A stretch of DNA of 64,000 bases from Thiothrix fructosivorans. GTDB taxonomy: Bacteria; Pseudomonadota; Gammaproteobacteria; Thiotrichales; Thiotrichaceae. Where the stretch lies: positions 248,001 to 312,000 of the forward strand of contig NZ_JAFMPM010000006.1 in the NCBI RefSeq assembly GCF_017349355.1. Reading direction: 5' to 3'. The notes beneath the pieces were generated by a model that saw nothing but the letters and a program-made list of their open reading frames with translations, ran no database searches and was not told where the DNA came from. Below are positions 25,162 to 34,411 of the stretch, in pieces. The translations under genes were made by a program, and so were the position numbers. Within the stretch, counting starts at the first letter, position 1; every line of letters begins with the position of its first letter.

Positions 25162-25476
25162 TTACTTGATCAGGCTAGAATCGCGGACAATTTCCGCAGC
25201 CATTGCATCGAAATCGCGGTTAGCACGACGCGCATAAATAGCCGCAATTGTCCACGCGACAATGAACTCGGATAACGCAAACAAGATGCCCACGTTCATT
25301 GGTCCCCAAACCTTAATTTTAAACAGCTCAGGATAGTAAGCCGCCCCAATCGGTAGTAGGAAGTAATAGATGGTTGAAATAGCCATCAGACTCCACAAGA
25401 ATGTTGTCTTTCTCTTGTGTAATGCCTGAAAGCGGGGATCACGATCAATCGCGGCCCAGTTAATGTTTGATGACAT
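25162..25476 (-). CDS. DUF485 membrane protein (YjcH-like)
   Basis: The 104-residue protein has two membrane helices (about 28-50 and 60-85) and the family start WAAIDRDPRFQALHKRKTTF. DUF485 proteins are nearly always encoded upstream of actP-type symporters and probably assist them. GGAGGAG lies 10-16 bases before the ATG. Confidence 0.88.
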   Translation of the reverse strand: MSSNINWAAIDRDPRFQALHKRKTTFLWSLMAISTIYYFLLPIGAAYYPELFKIKVWGPMNVGILFALSEFIVAWTIAAIYARRANRDFDAMAAEIVRDSSLIK

Positions 25477-25578
25477 AATTATGAGACTCCTCCATTTGCA
25501 AAAAACGCTGCGAAACTAATGCTAGCTACGACACAAATATGTATGAAAAATAAGCTGTAAACCAAAACCATTTCTCAT

Positions 25579-25590
25579 ATTGTCGACAAT
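25579..25590. promoter_or_regulatory. Perfect 12-bp palindrome upstream of the acetate symporter operon
   Basis: ATTGTCGACAAT is self-complementary and lies 103 bp before the DUF485 start, inside a 282-bp gap with no other gene. Its TTGT-N2-ACAA form resembles operators of GntR/FCD-type carbon-source regulators. The regulator is not in the window. A related half-site (TTTGTCGA) occurs again near 25653. Confidence 0.4.
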
Positions 25591-25758
25591 TTATTATCAG
25601 ATGAACCAACAATGCGCGTTTACACCGCAGATTTATCCCTTCGCAAGGTAAATTTGTCGATCATGTCAATAATGTCATCTGATCTGTAAAAAAGGTGTAA
25701 ACAAGCCAAGAGGATCAGTGCAAAAGTTGCGGGAAGAAAACAGGTGAGAATGAGCCTA

Positions 25759-26673
25759 TCAACCCAACGACATTAGCCAGAGTAGCCCTAGCCAAACCGT
25801 CAAATGCAGCCATGCTGCCCAACGATACCGAGCAGCAAGGGTAGCAGGAAGAATATTCGTAATCAGAAACAACTGCCCAGTACGTGCGCCATCCATCAGA
25901 TGCGTACCCGGTGCACGTTGTTGTTCGCGGATGTCATCATTAACCCACTGTTCAGCAGCCTGACGTACCGTCTGCCACTCCTCAGCGTCAATTTGACCAT
26001 TGCCATCGGCATCAAAATTGTGCAGCAATTGATGGCGGTCGCGTTTCCACTCAGCCAGCACTGCCGCTACGCGCTCGCGCCGTTCCAGCGGCAGATTATC
26101 ACCCCGTTGGGTATACAACTCACCCAACACATACAACGTCTGACCGGGGTAAATGGCTTTCAGCCAAGAAAAATGCGTATCAGCGGGGCGCGTCACGATT
26201 TCAGCGTGAGCAGGATACAGCAAACACTGTCCTTTGCCGTCATCCAACACAAACGGTGCAGCGTCGATATAACCCGGCAACCACACCGTCACGGGTAAAT
26301 GCGGTAAGCCACGGCAACTTTCGCCATCCGGCAATGCCGCTTTGCCCTGCAATTCCACATAACCTTGCGCACCACTGCTCAGACGCGAGGTTGGCGTATC
26401 CACAATCAAGCGGTAACGGCGAAACAGCCCTAGTGCAAACCACAGGCTAAGCGTGGCAGGCAGCAACAACCAGTGCAGCTCTGCATAACGTTGCACCCCG
26501 AAACAAACACCCATCCAGACAATCGCAAAACGGGGCGCAGCCGTCAGATTCATCAAACCACCACGCCGCAACACCGCTAACCGCTGGTTTTCAATTACCT
26601 GATACGCGTTCAAACCACCCGCATCACTGCTTAGCGCTAACTCAGGAAGTAAAGTGTGCAGCCACGTCCACAT
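25759..26673 (-). CDS. Membrane protein with GIDE-like domain and EF-hand
   Basis: The 304-residue protein has membrane segments near 50-80 and at the C-terminus (AAWLHLTVWLGLLWLMSLG). The central region (about 100-185, including QTLYVLGELYTQRGD) resembles the GIDE/BAM domain of MUL1-type proteins, often found beside LemA. Between them, FDADGNGQIDAEEW near residues 218-231 is a complete calcium-binding EF-hand loop, which is rare in bacteria. The 5' end overlaps lemA by 32 bp, so the two are co-expressed. The function is unknown; calcium-sensitive envelope signalling is speculation. Confidence 0.65.
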   Translation of the reverse strand: MWTWLHTLLPELALSSDAGGLNAYQVIENQRLAVLRRGGLMNLTAAPRFAIVWMGVCFGVQRYAELHWLLLPATLSLWFALGLFRRYRLIVDTPTSRLSSGAQGYVELQGKAALPDGESCRGLPHLPVTVWLPGYIDAAPFVLDDGKGQCLLYPAHAEIVTRPADTHFSWLKAIYPGQTLYVLGELYTQRGDNLPLERRERVAAVLAEWKRDRHQLLHNFDADGNGQIDAEEWQTVRQAAEQWVNDDIREQQRAPGTHLMDGARTGQLFLITNILPATLAARYRWAAWLHLTVWLGLLWLMSLG

Positions 26674-27217
26674 CGCTGGTTTCCTCGGCAGTAAAACTCA
26701 TCAGACGAAACCGCTTAAAGCTGAACGCTTTAGCAAGAATCACGTCAGGAAACTGTGCAATACGCGTGTTATTGATCGCTGCCGAATCGTTGTAGAACTC
26801 CCGCCGATCCGCAAGGCTGTCTTCTAACCCCGTAATGCGTTCGCGCAAATGCTGAAACGAATCACTGGCTTTCAGTTCAGGGTAGGCTTCCGCCACTGCA
26901 AACAAGTTACCCAAACCGACCCGCAAGGCGTTTTCCGCCGCACCCAATGCGCCCATATTGCCGGACTGCATCGCACTGGCAACGCGATTACGTGCCTCCA
27001 TGACTTTTTGCAGTGTTTCCTGCTCGTACTGCATGTGTTGCTTGCATACAGCAACTAATTTAGGCAATTCGGCATTGCGCTGCTTGAGCAAGACATCGGT
27101 ATTGCTCCACGCCTTTTCGGTATTGTTTTTGAGCACGACCAGTTGGTTGTAGAGCAAGATACCCCACAGCACACCACCACCTAACAGGGAAACAAAAATG
27201 AGGAGTCCAGTATTCAT
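26642..27217 (-). CDS. lemA: LemA family protein
   Basis: The 191-residue protein has one N-terminal membrane helix (LIFVSLLGGGVLWGILLYN) and a four-helix coiled region typical of LemA: LKNNTEKAWSNTDVLLKQR, ENALRVGLGNLFAVAEAYPE and REFYNDSAAINNTRIAQFPD. LemA proteins are widespread membrane-anchored proteins of unclear role, often next to GIDE-domain proteins as here. Confidence 0.88.
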   Translation of the reverse strand: MNTGLLIFVSLLGGGVLWGILLYNQLVVLKNNTEKAWSNTDVLLKQRNAELPKLVAVCKQHMQYEQETLQKVMEARNRVASAMQSGNMGALGAAENALRVGLGNLFAVAEAYPELKASDSFQHLRERITGLEDSLADRREFYNDSAAINNTRIAQFPDVILAKAFSFKRFRLMSFTAEETSDVDVAAHFTS

Positions 27218-27335
27218 GGCATTATTTTTATCAATGGTTTATCGAGGTAATCCCAGTCTAGCAGCTAGCCCTACCCCAACCAACGTGGTATAGATAAGTG
27301 GTTATCATCTGAGCAAAAATTAGGAGAAGGTGTGT

Positions 27336-27878
27336 ATGCGTACTGTCTTGAAATATGGGTTGGCTTTGCTGTGTTTACTACCGATACTCGGCTATGCTGC
27401 CGATCAATTTCCCGCCCAACAAAGTTTCGCAGGACAAGCATTAAATTTGAATGGCAAAGGCATCCGTTCCAAAGCTTTTTTTAACCTTTACAACGCTGGT
27501 TTGTATTTGCAAGCAAGCAATAGTGATGCCGCCGCCATTCTCACTTCTGATCAACCCAGTGCAGTACGGCTCGAAATCACCTCATCCATGATCACTAGCC
27601 GGGTGCTAGAAGACGCGGTGCGGGAAGGTTTCAAATATTCTAATCCTGACCCCGCCCTGCAACCCCGTATTGAAAAACTCATCAGTGTGTTTAAAGAAGA
27701 AATCAAAGAAGGCGATATCTACGATTTCGTCTACAAACCGACCAATATGAGCATTATCAAGAACGGCAAAGCCGCCGCCACGATTGCCGGACACGACTTC
27801 AAGCAAGCCCTGTACGGCATCTGGATCGGCAACAAGCCCGTGCAAGCGAGCTTGAAAAAAGCCTTACTGGGGCAATAA
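27336..27878 (+). CDS. Secreted chalcone isomerase-like domain protein
   Basis: The 180-residue protein has a signal peptide (GLALLCLLPILGYAADQ) and a chalcone-isomerase-like fold: LNLNGKGIRSKAFFNLYNAGLYL, a central EI(T)SSMITSRVL helix, and GHDFKQALYGIWIGNKPVQASLKKALLG at the end (given in part). Bacterial members are periplasmic and have no known isomerase activity. AGGAG nine bases before the ATG at 27336 rules out the upstream GTG. Confidence 0.82.
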   Translation: MRTVLKYGLALLCLLPILGYAADQFPAQQSFAGQALNLNGKGIRSKAFFNLYNAGLYLQASNSDAAAILTSDQPSAVRLEITSSMITSRVLEDAVREGFKYSNPDPALQPRIEKLISVFKEEIKEGDIYDFVYKPTNMSIIKNGKAAATIAGHDFKQALYGIWIGNKPVQASLKKALLGQ

Positions 27879-27882
27879 GCAC

Positions 27883-30039
27883 TCAGCCTTTACGCTGGGC
27901 ATCAATCACCGATGACAATTGCAGCAGCTTTTCAAGCACATCACCGAGCTGCTGCACATCACGGATTTCCAGCGTAAAGTCCATCACCGTTAAACACGGG
28001 TCGTTAGTCGCACGGATATTCAGGCTATGAATATTAACCTTTTCCTTGGCAAGTAAACTCGCCACATCCCCCAAAACGCCTAACTTATTGTAACTTAACA
28101 CGGTAATATCCACCGCATACGCAGCGGCGGCATGTGTCCCCCAATCAACTTCGATCATGCGCTCTTCGCGTTCCTTGCGCAGATTAGCAAGGTCGGGGCA
28201 ATCTGCCCGATGCACAATGACCCCACGCCCTTGCGACAAATACCCCACAATCGCATCACCATTCACCGGATGGCAACACGTCGCCATACGGCTGTAGATT
28301 TTGCTGACACCGCGCACCGCCACGTCACTGGTCAGCGCATCAGGGCTACCTGTTTTACGCAGCTTGAATTCCGACTCGTGCGCACTTAACAGGAAGTTGC
28401 GTATTTGTGCCGCCGAAATTTCCCCACGCCCCACCGCAATCAACAACTCGCGCTCATTGCTACGGTTAAACTGCTGGAGCAATTCCGCGTAATCCAGTTT
28501 AGGGAGATTCAGCAAATGGCGTTCTTTTTCGAGGATGCGTTCGCCATCCTTGAGGTTACGCTCATGATTTTGCTGGCTAAACCACGAACGGACTTTTTGG
28601 CGCGTGCTGACCGAACGCACGAAACCCAATTCCGGCTTCATCCAATCCTGACGCGGCTGTTCATTGCGGCTGGTGATAATGTCCACCTGTTCGCCGTTTT
28701 TCAGCACGTAATTGAGCGGCACAATGCTGCCGTTCACCTTAGCACCACGGCAACGATGCCCGACGCTGGTATGCACATGGTAAGCAAAGTCGATCGGAGT
28801 TGAGCCTTTCGGCATATCAATGATTCTGCCCTTGGGCGTGATCACGAAAACCCGATCGGTAAACACTTCCGTGCGGAAATCTTCCAGCAAATCACTATCG
28901 CTGTCGTTCGCATCCAGCAAGCGGCGCATCGAATTGATCGCCTCGCTCATCGCTTTGTCTTGCTTGCCGCCTTCCTTGTAATGCCAGTGCGCCGCAACGC
29001 CTAACTCCGCAAAGCGGTGCATCTCGCGGGTACGGATTTGCACTTCGACGTACTTGCCTTCAGGGCCCAGCACCACGGTGTGGATGGATTGGTAGCCGTT
29101 GGGTTTTTTATTGGCAATGTAATCGTCGTATTCTTCGGGGATATGCCGCCATTCATCATGCACCACATCCAGCGTTTGGTAGCAAATGCTGGAATTTTCC
29201 ACAATCACCCGTACTGCTCGCAGGTCGTACAGCTCATCAATCGGAATGTTTTTGCGACTGAGCTTTTTCCAAATGCTATACAAATGCTTGGGGCGACCGA
29301 ATACCTCGCCTTTGATACCTTGCTTTGCCAATAACTCTTTGAGAATGTGGATGAAATCGGCAATGTATTGCTCACGCTCAATACGCTTGCCTGCCAAGGA
29401 TTTGGCGACTTCTTTATATGTCGTGGGATGCAGGAAGCGGAACGACAAGTCTTCCAATTCCCATTTGACTTGGCTAATGCCTAAACGACTGGCAAGCGGC
29501 GCATACAAATCCATACTCTGGCGTGCCACGCAACGGTGCAAATCGGTTAGCTCTTCACGCGCCAATAAGCGTAAATATTGCAGATTCCACGCCAGCTTGA
29601 TCAAAACAGCACGAATGTCTTTGACCATCGCCATCAACATACGCCACAATTGTTCGCCTTGCTCTTGGCGCGAACTGCGCGGGTCAGTGTTTTCCACGCA
29701 ATCGCGGAAACCTTGTAGGTTGCGAATGTCTTCGCACAGCCGCCGCGTGGCTTGCCCGTAGCGTTGTTCCACATCATCCAACGTCAGAATGGGCTGGAAA
29801 CGGTTATCACACAGCAAGGCTGCCATTAGGGTGGTTTGATCGACATCCAGATGCCGCAGAATTTCGGCAACCTCTAAGCTGGACGGTTGTAAGCTGTCGG
29901 TAGAGGGTGGGAATTGCAATAGGTCGTCAATGATTTGACCTAACTGGTAGAAATCGTGGTCGTTATCGGATACCCAAAAACGTTCAATCCACGCCTGCCG
30001 AGTCCGAGACTCGGTATCACTGGTTCGGCTATGTCGCAT
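27883..30039 (-). CDS. relA: GTP pyrophosphokinase RelA
   Basis: The enzyme makes (p)ppGpp in amino-acid starvation, on the ribosome. The 718-residue protein has an N-terminal HD-like domain that lacks the HD pair, a synthetase domain (YDLRAVRVIV, GYQSIHTVV), a TGS domain (FVITPKGRIIDMPKGSTPID) and a C-terminal ACT domain. The EYDD motif at the synthetase site marks the synthesis-only RelA class rather than SpoT (RxKD). The ATG at 30039 has AGGAGG ten bases upstream; the longer frame lacks one. Confidence 0.95.
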   Translation of the reverse strand: MRHSRTSDTESRTRQAWIERFWVSDNDHDFYQLGQIIDDLLQFPPSTDSLQPSSLEVAEILRHLDVDQTTLMAALLCDNRFQPILTLDDVEQRYGQATRRLCEDIRNLQGFRDCVENTDPRSSRQEQGEQLWRMLMAMVKDIRAVLIKLAWNLQYLRLLAREELTDLHRCVARQSMDLYAPLASRLGISQVKWELEDLSFRFLHPTTYKEVAKSLAGKRIEREQYIADFIHILKELLAKQGIKGEVFGRPKHLYSIWKKLSRKNIPIDELYDLRAVRVIVENSSICYQTLDVVHDEWRHIPEEYDDYIANKKPNGYQSIHTVVLGPEGKYVEVQIRTREMHRFAELGVAAHWHYKEGGKQDKAMSEAINSMRRLLDANDSDSDLLEDFRTEVFTDRVFVITPKGRIIDMPKGSTPIDFAYHVHTSVGHRCRGAKVNGSIVPLNYVLKNGEQVDIITSRNEQPRQDWMKPELGFVRSVSTRQKVRSWFSQQNHERNLKDGERILEKERHLLNLPKLDYAELLQQFNRSNERELLIAVGRGEISAAQIRNFLLSAHESEFKLRKTGSPDALTSDVAVRGVSKIYSRMATCCHPVNGDAIVGYLSQGRGVIVHRADCPDLANLRKEREERMIEVDWGTHAAAAYAVDITVLSYNKLGVLGDVASLLAKEKVNIHSLNIRATNDPCLTVMDFTLEIRDVQQLGDVLEKLLQLSSVIDAQRKG

Positions 30040-30074
30040 CTTAACGATGCCTCCTTTTTGCCAAATAGTTATCG

Positions 30075-30761
30075 TTATAGTCGTGCCACCACCGCCTCCA
30101 ATTGCGCAAGATTGTCGATGATGGCATCCGGTTTTTGCCCACCTACCCATGCTTGGTGGTCAGGGTTAAACCAAACGGTGCGCCAACCTGCTCCGGCTGC
30201 CCCCTGAATATCCCGCAATGGATCATCACCGACATAAACCGCCTGATGCGGCAGAATGTCTACTTGCGCCAAGGCTTGCTGAAAAATCGCCGGATGCGGT
30301 TTGGCGACACCGGCTTGCGCCGCGCTGTGTACGAATTGGAACAAATGCCCCACGCCGATGTGGTGGACACTGGCGTTACCATTGCTGATCACACCGAGCA
30401 AAAAGCGAGCTGACAATGCCTCCAACACCGTCAACGCCCCTTCAAAGAAGGTCACTTCATTCCGCGCCAACCAAAACACCTCAAAGCCTTGCTCAACTAA
30501 GTGTTCTGCTGGGTAAGCGTGTTCTATCGCCAGCGTTGCCAACCAATCTTTACGTAAACGGGTCAGATTATAGTGCAATTCAGGGTATTGCTGCATGTAG
30601 TTCATGCGCTTTTTCACGAGTTCTTCAGGGGTATAAGCGGTGGTAATGCGTGGGTAGTGCGTTTGCAGCCACGTATAAAAACGCTGCTCGGCGTGAACAA
30701 TCACGGGCTTACATGCCCACAACGTGTCGTCAAGGTCAAAAGCAATACAACGGATAGTCAT
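30075..30761 (-). CDS. HAD-superfamily phosphatase, YigB-like
   Basis: The 228-residue protein has the four HAD motifs: CIAFDLDDTLW (nucleophile aspartates), VISNGN, a lysine in GVAKPHPAIF, and YVGDDPLRDIQGAAGAG. A C1-type helical cap lies between motifs one and two. YigB-type enzymes dephosphorylate FMN precursors and sugar phosphates. The ATG at 30761 is preferred to an upstream TTG. It lies 35 bp before the relA start on the same strand. Confidence 0.85.
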   Translation of the reverse strand: MTIRCIAFDLDDTLWACKPVIVHAEQRFYTWLQTHYPRITTAYTPEELVKKRMNYMQQYPELHYNLTRLRKDWLATLAIEHAYPAEHLVEQGFEVFWLARNEVTFFEGALTVLEALSARFLLGVISNGNASVHHIGVGHLFQFVHSAAQAGVAKPHPAIFQQALAQVDILPHQAVYVGDDPLRDIQGAAGAGWRTVWFNPDHQAWVGGQKPDAIIDNLAQLEAVVARL

Positions 30762-30793
30762 GATGAAACTCAATGCTTGCAGTAGAATACAGG

Positions 30794-30805
30794 GCTAATA
30801 TTAGC
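30794..30805. promoter_or_regulatory. Palindrome in the HAD-lipase divergent gap
   Basis: GCTAATATTAGC is a perfect 12-bp palindrome in the 75-bp gap between divergent genes, about 32 bp from either start. An operator is possible; no known consensus was matched. Confidence 0.3.
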
Positions 30806-30836
30806 ACTAGCTAACAAACAAGAATGAGAGGGTTAC

Positions 30837-31652
30837 ATGAAAAACCGTGATTGGATAATACTGGCTATCAGCCTGCTGTTATTCCCAACAACGTTATGGG
30901 CGCAAACCGTGGTATTGGTGCACGGTTTCCAAGGCAATGGCATGGATTGGCGCGAGGATGGCATCACGCAAACCTTGCAACAGCAGGGCTTTGTGGATGG
31001 CGGCGACCTTATCTTCACGCCACGCGGCATCTACAATCCGCTGCCGACAGCCGTTTTTCCCACCAAACCCGCACGCATGGTTTACACGCTGGAATTGCCG
31101 CCGCGTGCGCCTATCTTGCAACAAGCGCAATGGCTGAACCTGTATTTGCAGCAGATTTACGCACAACGCCAAGAACCACTCACGCTGGTCGGGCATTCGG
31201 CAGGCGGGTTGGTGGCACGGAGCTGGTTGGTGCAATATGCCAGTGTGCCCGTGGATACGCTGATTACGATTGCCACGCCACATCTGGGTACACCTCGCGC
31301 CAATATGGCTAGCGCTGCAACCAACACGCCGATGACGCTGCTTGCCGAGGCAATGGGCTTCAACGAGTGGACGGAAGAAGCGCAAGATTTATACCGCGAC
31401 ATGCGCACCGAAGAACCGGGGCGTTTCTTGTATTGGTTAAATCACCAACCGCACCCAGCGATTCGCTACGTAGCCGTTGCTCGTGACGACAAACCGCGCC
31501 CTGACCAATTTGATTTTGTGGTGCCGACGTACAGCCAGAATATGAATAACGTGTTTGCGCTGGCGGGTAAAGCGGAATATTGGGTGAGTGGCGATGGGCA
31601 TTCGCTGGATAGTGAAGATGGTTTGCTGCTGGCACGGCTATTGTCACGCTAA
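30837..31652 (+). CDS. Secreted alpha/beta hydrolase, lipase-like
   Basis: The 271-residue protein has a signal peptide (WIILAISLLLFPTTLWA) and an alpha/beta hydrolase fold. VVLVHGFQGNG is the oxyanion loop and LTLVGHSAGGLVAR carries the nucleophile serine. IATPHLGTP is typical of PGAP1/lipase relatives, and GDGHSLDSEDG holds the likely catalytic histidine. It probably hydrolyses lipids or esters in the periplasm or outside the cell. AGAGGG precedes the ATG. Confidence 0.8.
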   Translation: MKNRDWIILAISLLLFPTTLWAQTVVLVHGFQGNGMDWREDGITQTLQQQGFVDGGDLIFTPRGIYNPLPTAVFPTKPARMVYTLELPPRAPILQQAQWLNLYLQQIYAQRQEPLTLVGHSAGGLVARSWLVQYASVPVDTLITIATPHLGTPRANMASAATNTPMTLLAEAMGFNEWTEEAQDLYRDMRTEEPGRFLYWLNHQPHPAIRYVAVARDDKPRPDQFDFVVPTYSQNMNNVFALAGKAEYWVSGDGHSLDSEDGLLLARLLSR

Positions 31653-31753
31653 AAACCAGTCTTCCCGCGTCTACTACCACTGTTCGCACTGGCTATTAGC
31701 AAGACGCACCACAGGTGATAGCGTGCACTTATGTTAAACCTTGAGTTTTTTGC

Positions 31754-32872
31754 ATGAGCGCCACCACTATCCTGTCTGCGTATTACCGGCACAAACACGG
31801 CGGCTTTACCACCCGCCTGTACGGTGCCTACCGCGCCTTGGATGCAGCAGGTTATCAAGTCATTTACGTTGCCACCGAAAAATTGCCGGTCGAGGGTGAA
31901 AACATCCACCCCGTGATTTTACCGATGCGCTCCCGCCCCAACTCACTGTGGTATTGGCCGGAATTTTACCTTCGTGCCGCCCGTGAATTACGCCGCCTCA
32001 CCCGCGAACATCGCGTCAAACAACACCTCATGTTTTCTTTTTTCTACGCCAGCCTGTCGATTCTCGCGGGTCGGGGTTTAGGGGTAAAAACACTCACGTT
32101 TGTGCGCGGCGATGACGTATTCGATGCTGCCAAAAAACGCTTTGCTCGCCCACGCATCTGGGTGCACAGCCTGTTGGAAAAGCTCGGAATGCGCTATTCG
32201 TATCAGGTGATTACCACCAACGCCAGCATGAAAGCCAGCATCAATGCCCGTTCCGGCGGGGAACACAAAACCACCAGTTTACCCAATCACATTACCACGC
32301 AAGCCCTCGCCATCCCTCGCCCCAATATCCGCACCGACACCATTCGGATTGCCACTGTCTCGGTCTTGAATCCGCGCAAAAATTTGCTGCTAGTCTTACA
32401 AGCCCTGCGTCACCTGCCCACCACGCAACGCTGGGAATATGTACTGATCGGCAGCGACAATAGCGGCAAAGATTATCTCGGCGAATTGCAAGCCTTCACC
32501 GCGCAAGCAGGCTTAACCGACCGCGTGCAATTCCTCGGCTGGCGTGATGATGTCCCCAATATCCTGCAAACCTGCCATCTGTTGCTCTTGCCTACGCTGC
32601 ACGAAGGTTCACCCAACGCGCTGCTCGAAGCAATGGGTTACGGTCTACCCTGCCTTGCCAGCCGCATTCCCGAAATTCACGAAGTCTTGCCCGATGACGA
32701 ATTGTTGTTTGACCCGCACGACCCCGCCGAATTAGCCCGCAAATTACAACGCTTTCTACAACTCCCCGGTTATGCGGGCGTGCTGCAAGCCAAAACCGCG
32801 CAATGCACGGCGCGTTACCGTTTCGATTGGGATCAGCGTCTCGTCGCTATCGTTGACGATGCCAATGGCTAA
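31754..32872 (+). CDS. Family 4 (GT-B) glycosyltransferase
   Basis: The 372-residue protein has the GT-B layout. The N-terminal half begins ATTILSAYYRHKHGGFTTRL. The nucleotide-sugar-binding C-terminal half has ATVSVLNPRKNLLLVLQALR and the family motif LPTLHEGSPNALLEAMGYG, with the glutamate pair used by retaining GT4 enzymes. It starts the exopolysaccharide block, and its stop overlaps the flippase start. The substrate cannot be assigned. Confidence 0.85.
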   Translation: MSATTILSAYYRHKHGGFTTRLYGAYRALDAAGYQVIYVATEKLPVEGENIHPVILPMRSRPNSLWYWPEFYLRAARELRRLTREHRVKQHLMFSFFYASLSILAGRGLGVKTLTFVRGDDVFDAAKKRFARPRIWVHSLLEKLGMRYSYQVITTNASMKASINARSGGEHKTTSLPNHITTQALAIPRPNIRTDTIRIATVSVLNPRKNLLLVLQALRHLPTTQRWEYVLIGSDNSGKDYLGELQAFTAQAGLTDRVQFLGWRDDVPNILQTCHLLLLPTLHEGSPNALLEAMGYGLPCLASRIPEIHEVLPDDELLFDPHDPAELARKLQRFLQLPGYAGVLQAKTAQCTARYRFDWDQRLVAIVDDANG

Positions 32873-34361
32873 AAGCTACGCCAGCGCCACCCTCATTCGC
32901 TTGCTGGCGATTGCACTCAACGCGGTTGGTGCATTGCTATTACTGCCGTTTGTGCTCAACGCCTTGGGTGCAAATGACTTCGGTATCTGGGCAATGGCGA
33001 CCTCCATTACCGGCTATTTGCTGCTATTGGATTTTGGGATTGCGTTGGCGTGTACGCGTTATTTGTCTATCCATGCGGCTGATCAAGCAGGTTGGCGGCG
33101 CACTTTCAGCAGTTCCCTATTACTATCGCTCGGTTTAACCGCCGTCTTAGGTGTCGCGGCACTCGCCGTGCAAGGCTTAGTGTACAGCGGCATTTTGCCC
33201 AACACTGCCCAACCTGTTCCCGATGTCATCACGCTATTGCTGGTCGAAGTCGCGTTGTCGATTCCCTTACGCTTATACCAAAGCATCTTACGGGCGGAAG
33301 TACGCTACACCGAGATTGGCTGGTTTGAAATCATCCGCATTGTGCTGCGCTTGCTGGGCATCCCTGTGCTGCTGTGGTTGGGTGGCGGTTTAATCACGAT
33401 TTTGGTGTACGCCTCGTGCATCAATATACTGTTTTTTGCGCTGATGATGCTCAGCGTGTACCGCCGTGATCGCACATTTTACATCGACTGGCAAGCGCTC
33501 GATTGGCTACACCTGCGCGAACTACTCAGCTTCAGCCGCTATGCCGCCATGACCCAAGTTGCCGAATTCTTCAAATACCGCACGGATAATGTGTTGGTCG
33601 GGCTATTGCTGAGCGTAGGCGCAGTCGCACCGTATGCCATTATGGTCGTGGTGATTGATATGCTTACCCAAATTTTGATGCGCTTTCAAAGCTATTGGGA
33701 CACCATCATTATGCGCCATGCCGGTGAGCAACGCCTCGCCAGTGCATTGGATACCACTCTAAAATCCCTGCAAATTGGCGTAGCACTCGCTTTACTCGCC
33801 ACCTTCAATACGGGGTTCATTGGCAAACATTTTTTACGCCTCTGGGTCGGAGAAGCATATACCGATCTTGCTGTACCGCTAACCCTGTTTACCCTGATCT
33901 TATTAGGGCTTGCGGTGCAACTCGCCACGTCACCGTATTTCAATGCACTGGGCAAACAACGCCTCAATGCAGGCTTGGCTTTAGCGGAAATTCTGCTCAA
34001 GCTGGCATTGCTACTCCCGCTGGTGCATCTGTGGTCAGCGCAAGGCGTGATCGGGGCAAGCGTGCTCGCAGCCAGCGCCGTCGCACTTATGCGCCTCCAC
34101 GTTCTGGCTGGCATGGTGCAATGCTCACTGACCCATCTGGCGGGCATAATTCTCTGCCGCTTATCGCCCGTTTTACTGCTTTTAAGTGTGTTATTGAGTG
34201 TAACAGGCGTATTACACATCTGCGACACCAGCGCCTTCCTGCAAATGGCGGTGATTTTCATGCTACAAGGCAGTGCCCTGCTATTTTTCGTCAAAAAACC
34301 ACTTTATACGCGTCATCCCGTGCTTAACGCCATTTGTCCACGCTCCCATAGCGGCGACTGA
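32859..34361 (+). CDS. Polysaccharide flippase (Wzx/MATE-like oligosaccharide exporter)
   Basis: The protein of about 500 residues has 12 to 14 membrane helices, beginning SYASATLIRLLAIALNAVGA. The pattern LPFVLNALGANDFGIWAMA is typical of Wzx-type flippases, which carry undecaprenyl-linked repeat units to the periplasm. The start at 32859 (or the ATG at 32865) overlaps the preceding glycosyltransferase stop by 8-14 bp. Position and neighbours agree with a Wzx/Wzy-type exopolysaccharide system, although no Wzy polymerase was recognised in the window. Confidence 0.82.
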   Translation: MPMAKSYASATLIRLLAIALNAVGALLLLPFVLNALGANDFGIWAMATSITGYLLLLDFGIALACTRYLSIHAADQAGWRRTFSSSLLLSLGLTAVLGVAALAVQGLVYSGILPNTAQPVPDVITLLLVEVALSIPLRLYQSILRAEVRYTEIGWFEIIRIVLRLLGIPVLLWLGGGLITILVYASCINILFFALMMLSVYRRDRTFYIDWQALDWLHLRELLSFSRYAAMTQVAEFFKYRTDNVLVGLLLSVGAVAPYAIMVVVIDMLTQILMRFQSYWDTIIMRHAGEQRLASALDTTLKSLQIGVALALLATFNTGFIGKHFLRLWVGEAYTDLAVPLTLFTLILLGLAVQLATSPYFNALGKQRLNAGLALAEILLKLALLLPLVHLWSAQGVIGASVLAASAVALMRLHVLAGMVQCSLTHLAGIILCRLSPVLLLLSVLLSVTGVLHICDTSAFLQMAVIFMLQGSALLFFVKKPLYTRHPVLNAICPRSHSGD

Positions 34362-34411
34362 ACACATCCCCTATTGTCAAACTTAACGAAATCATTATTA
34401 ACGGGCATACC

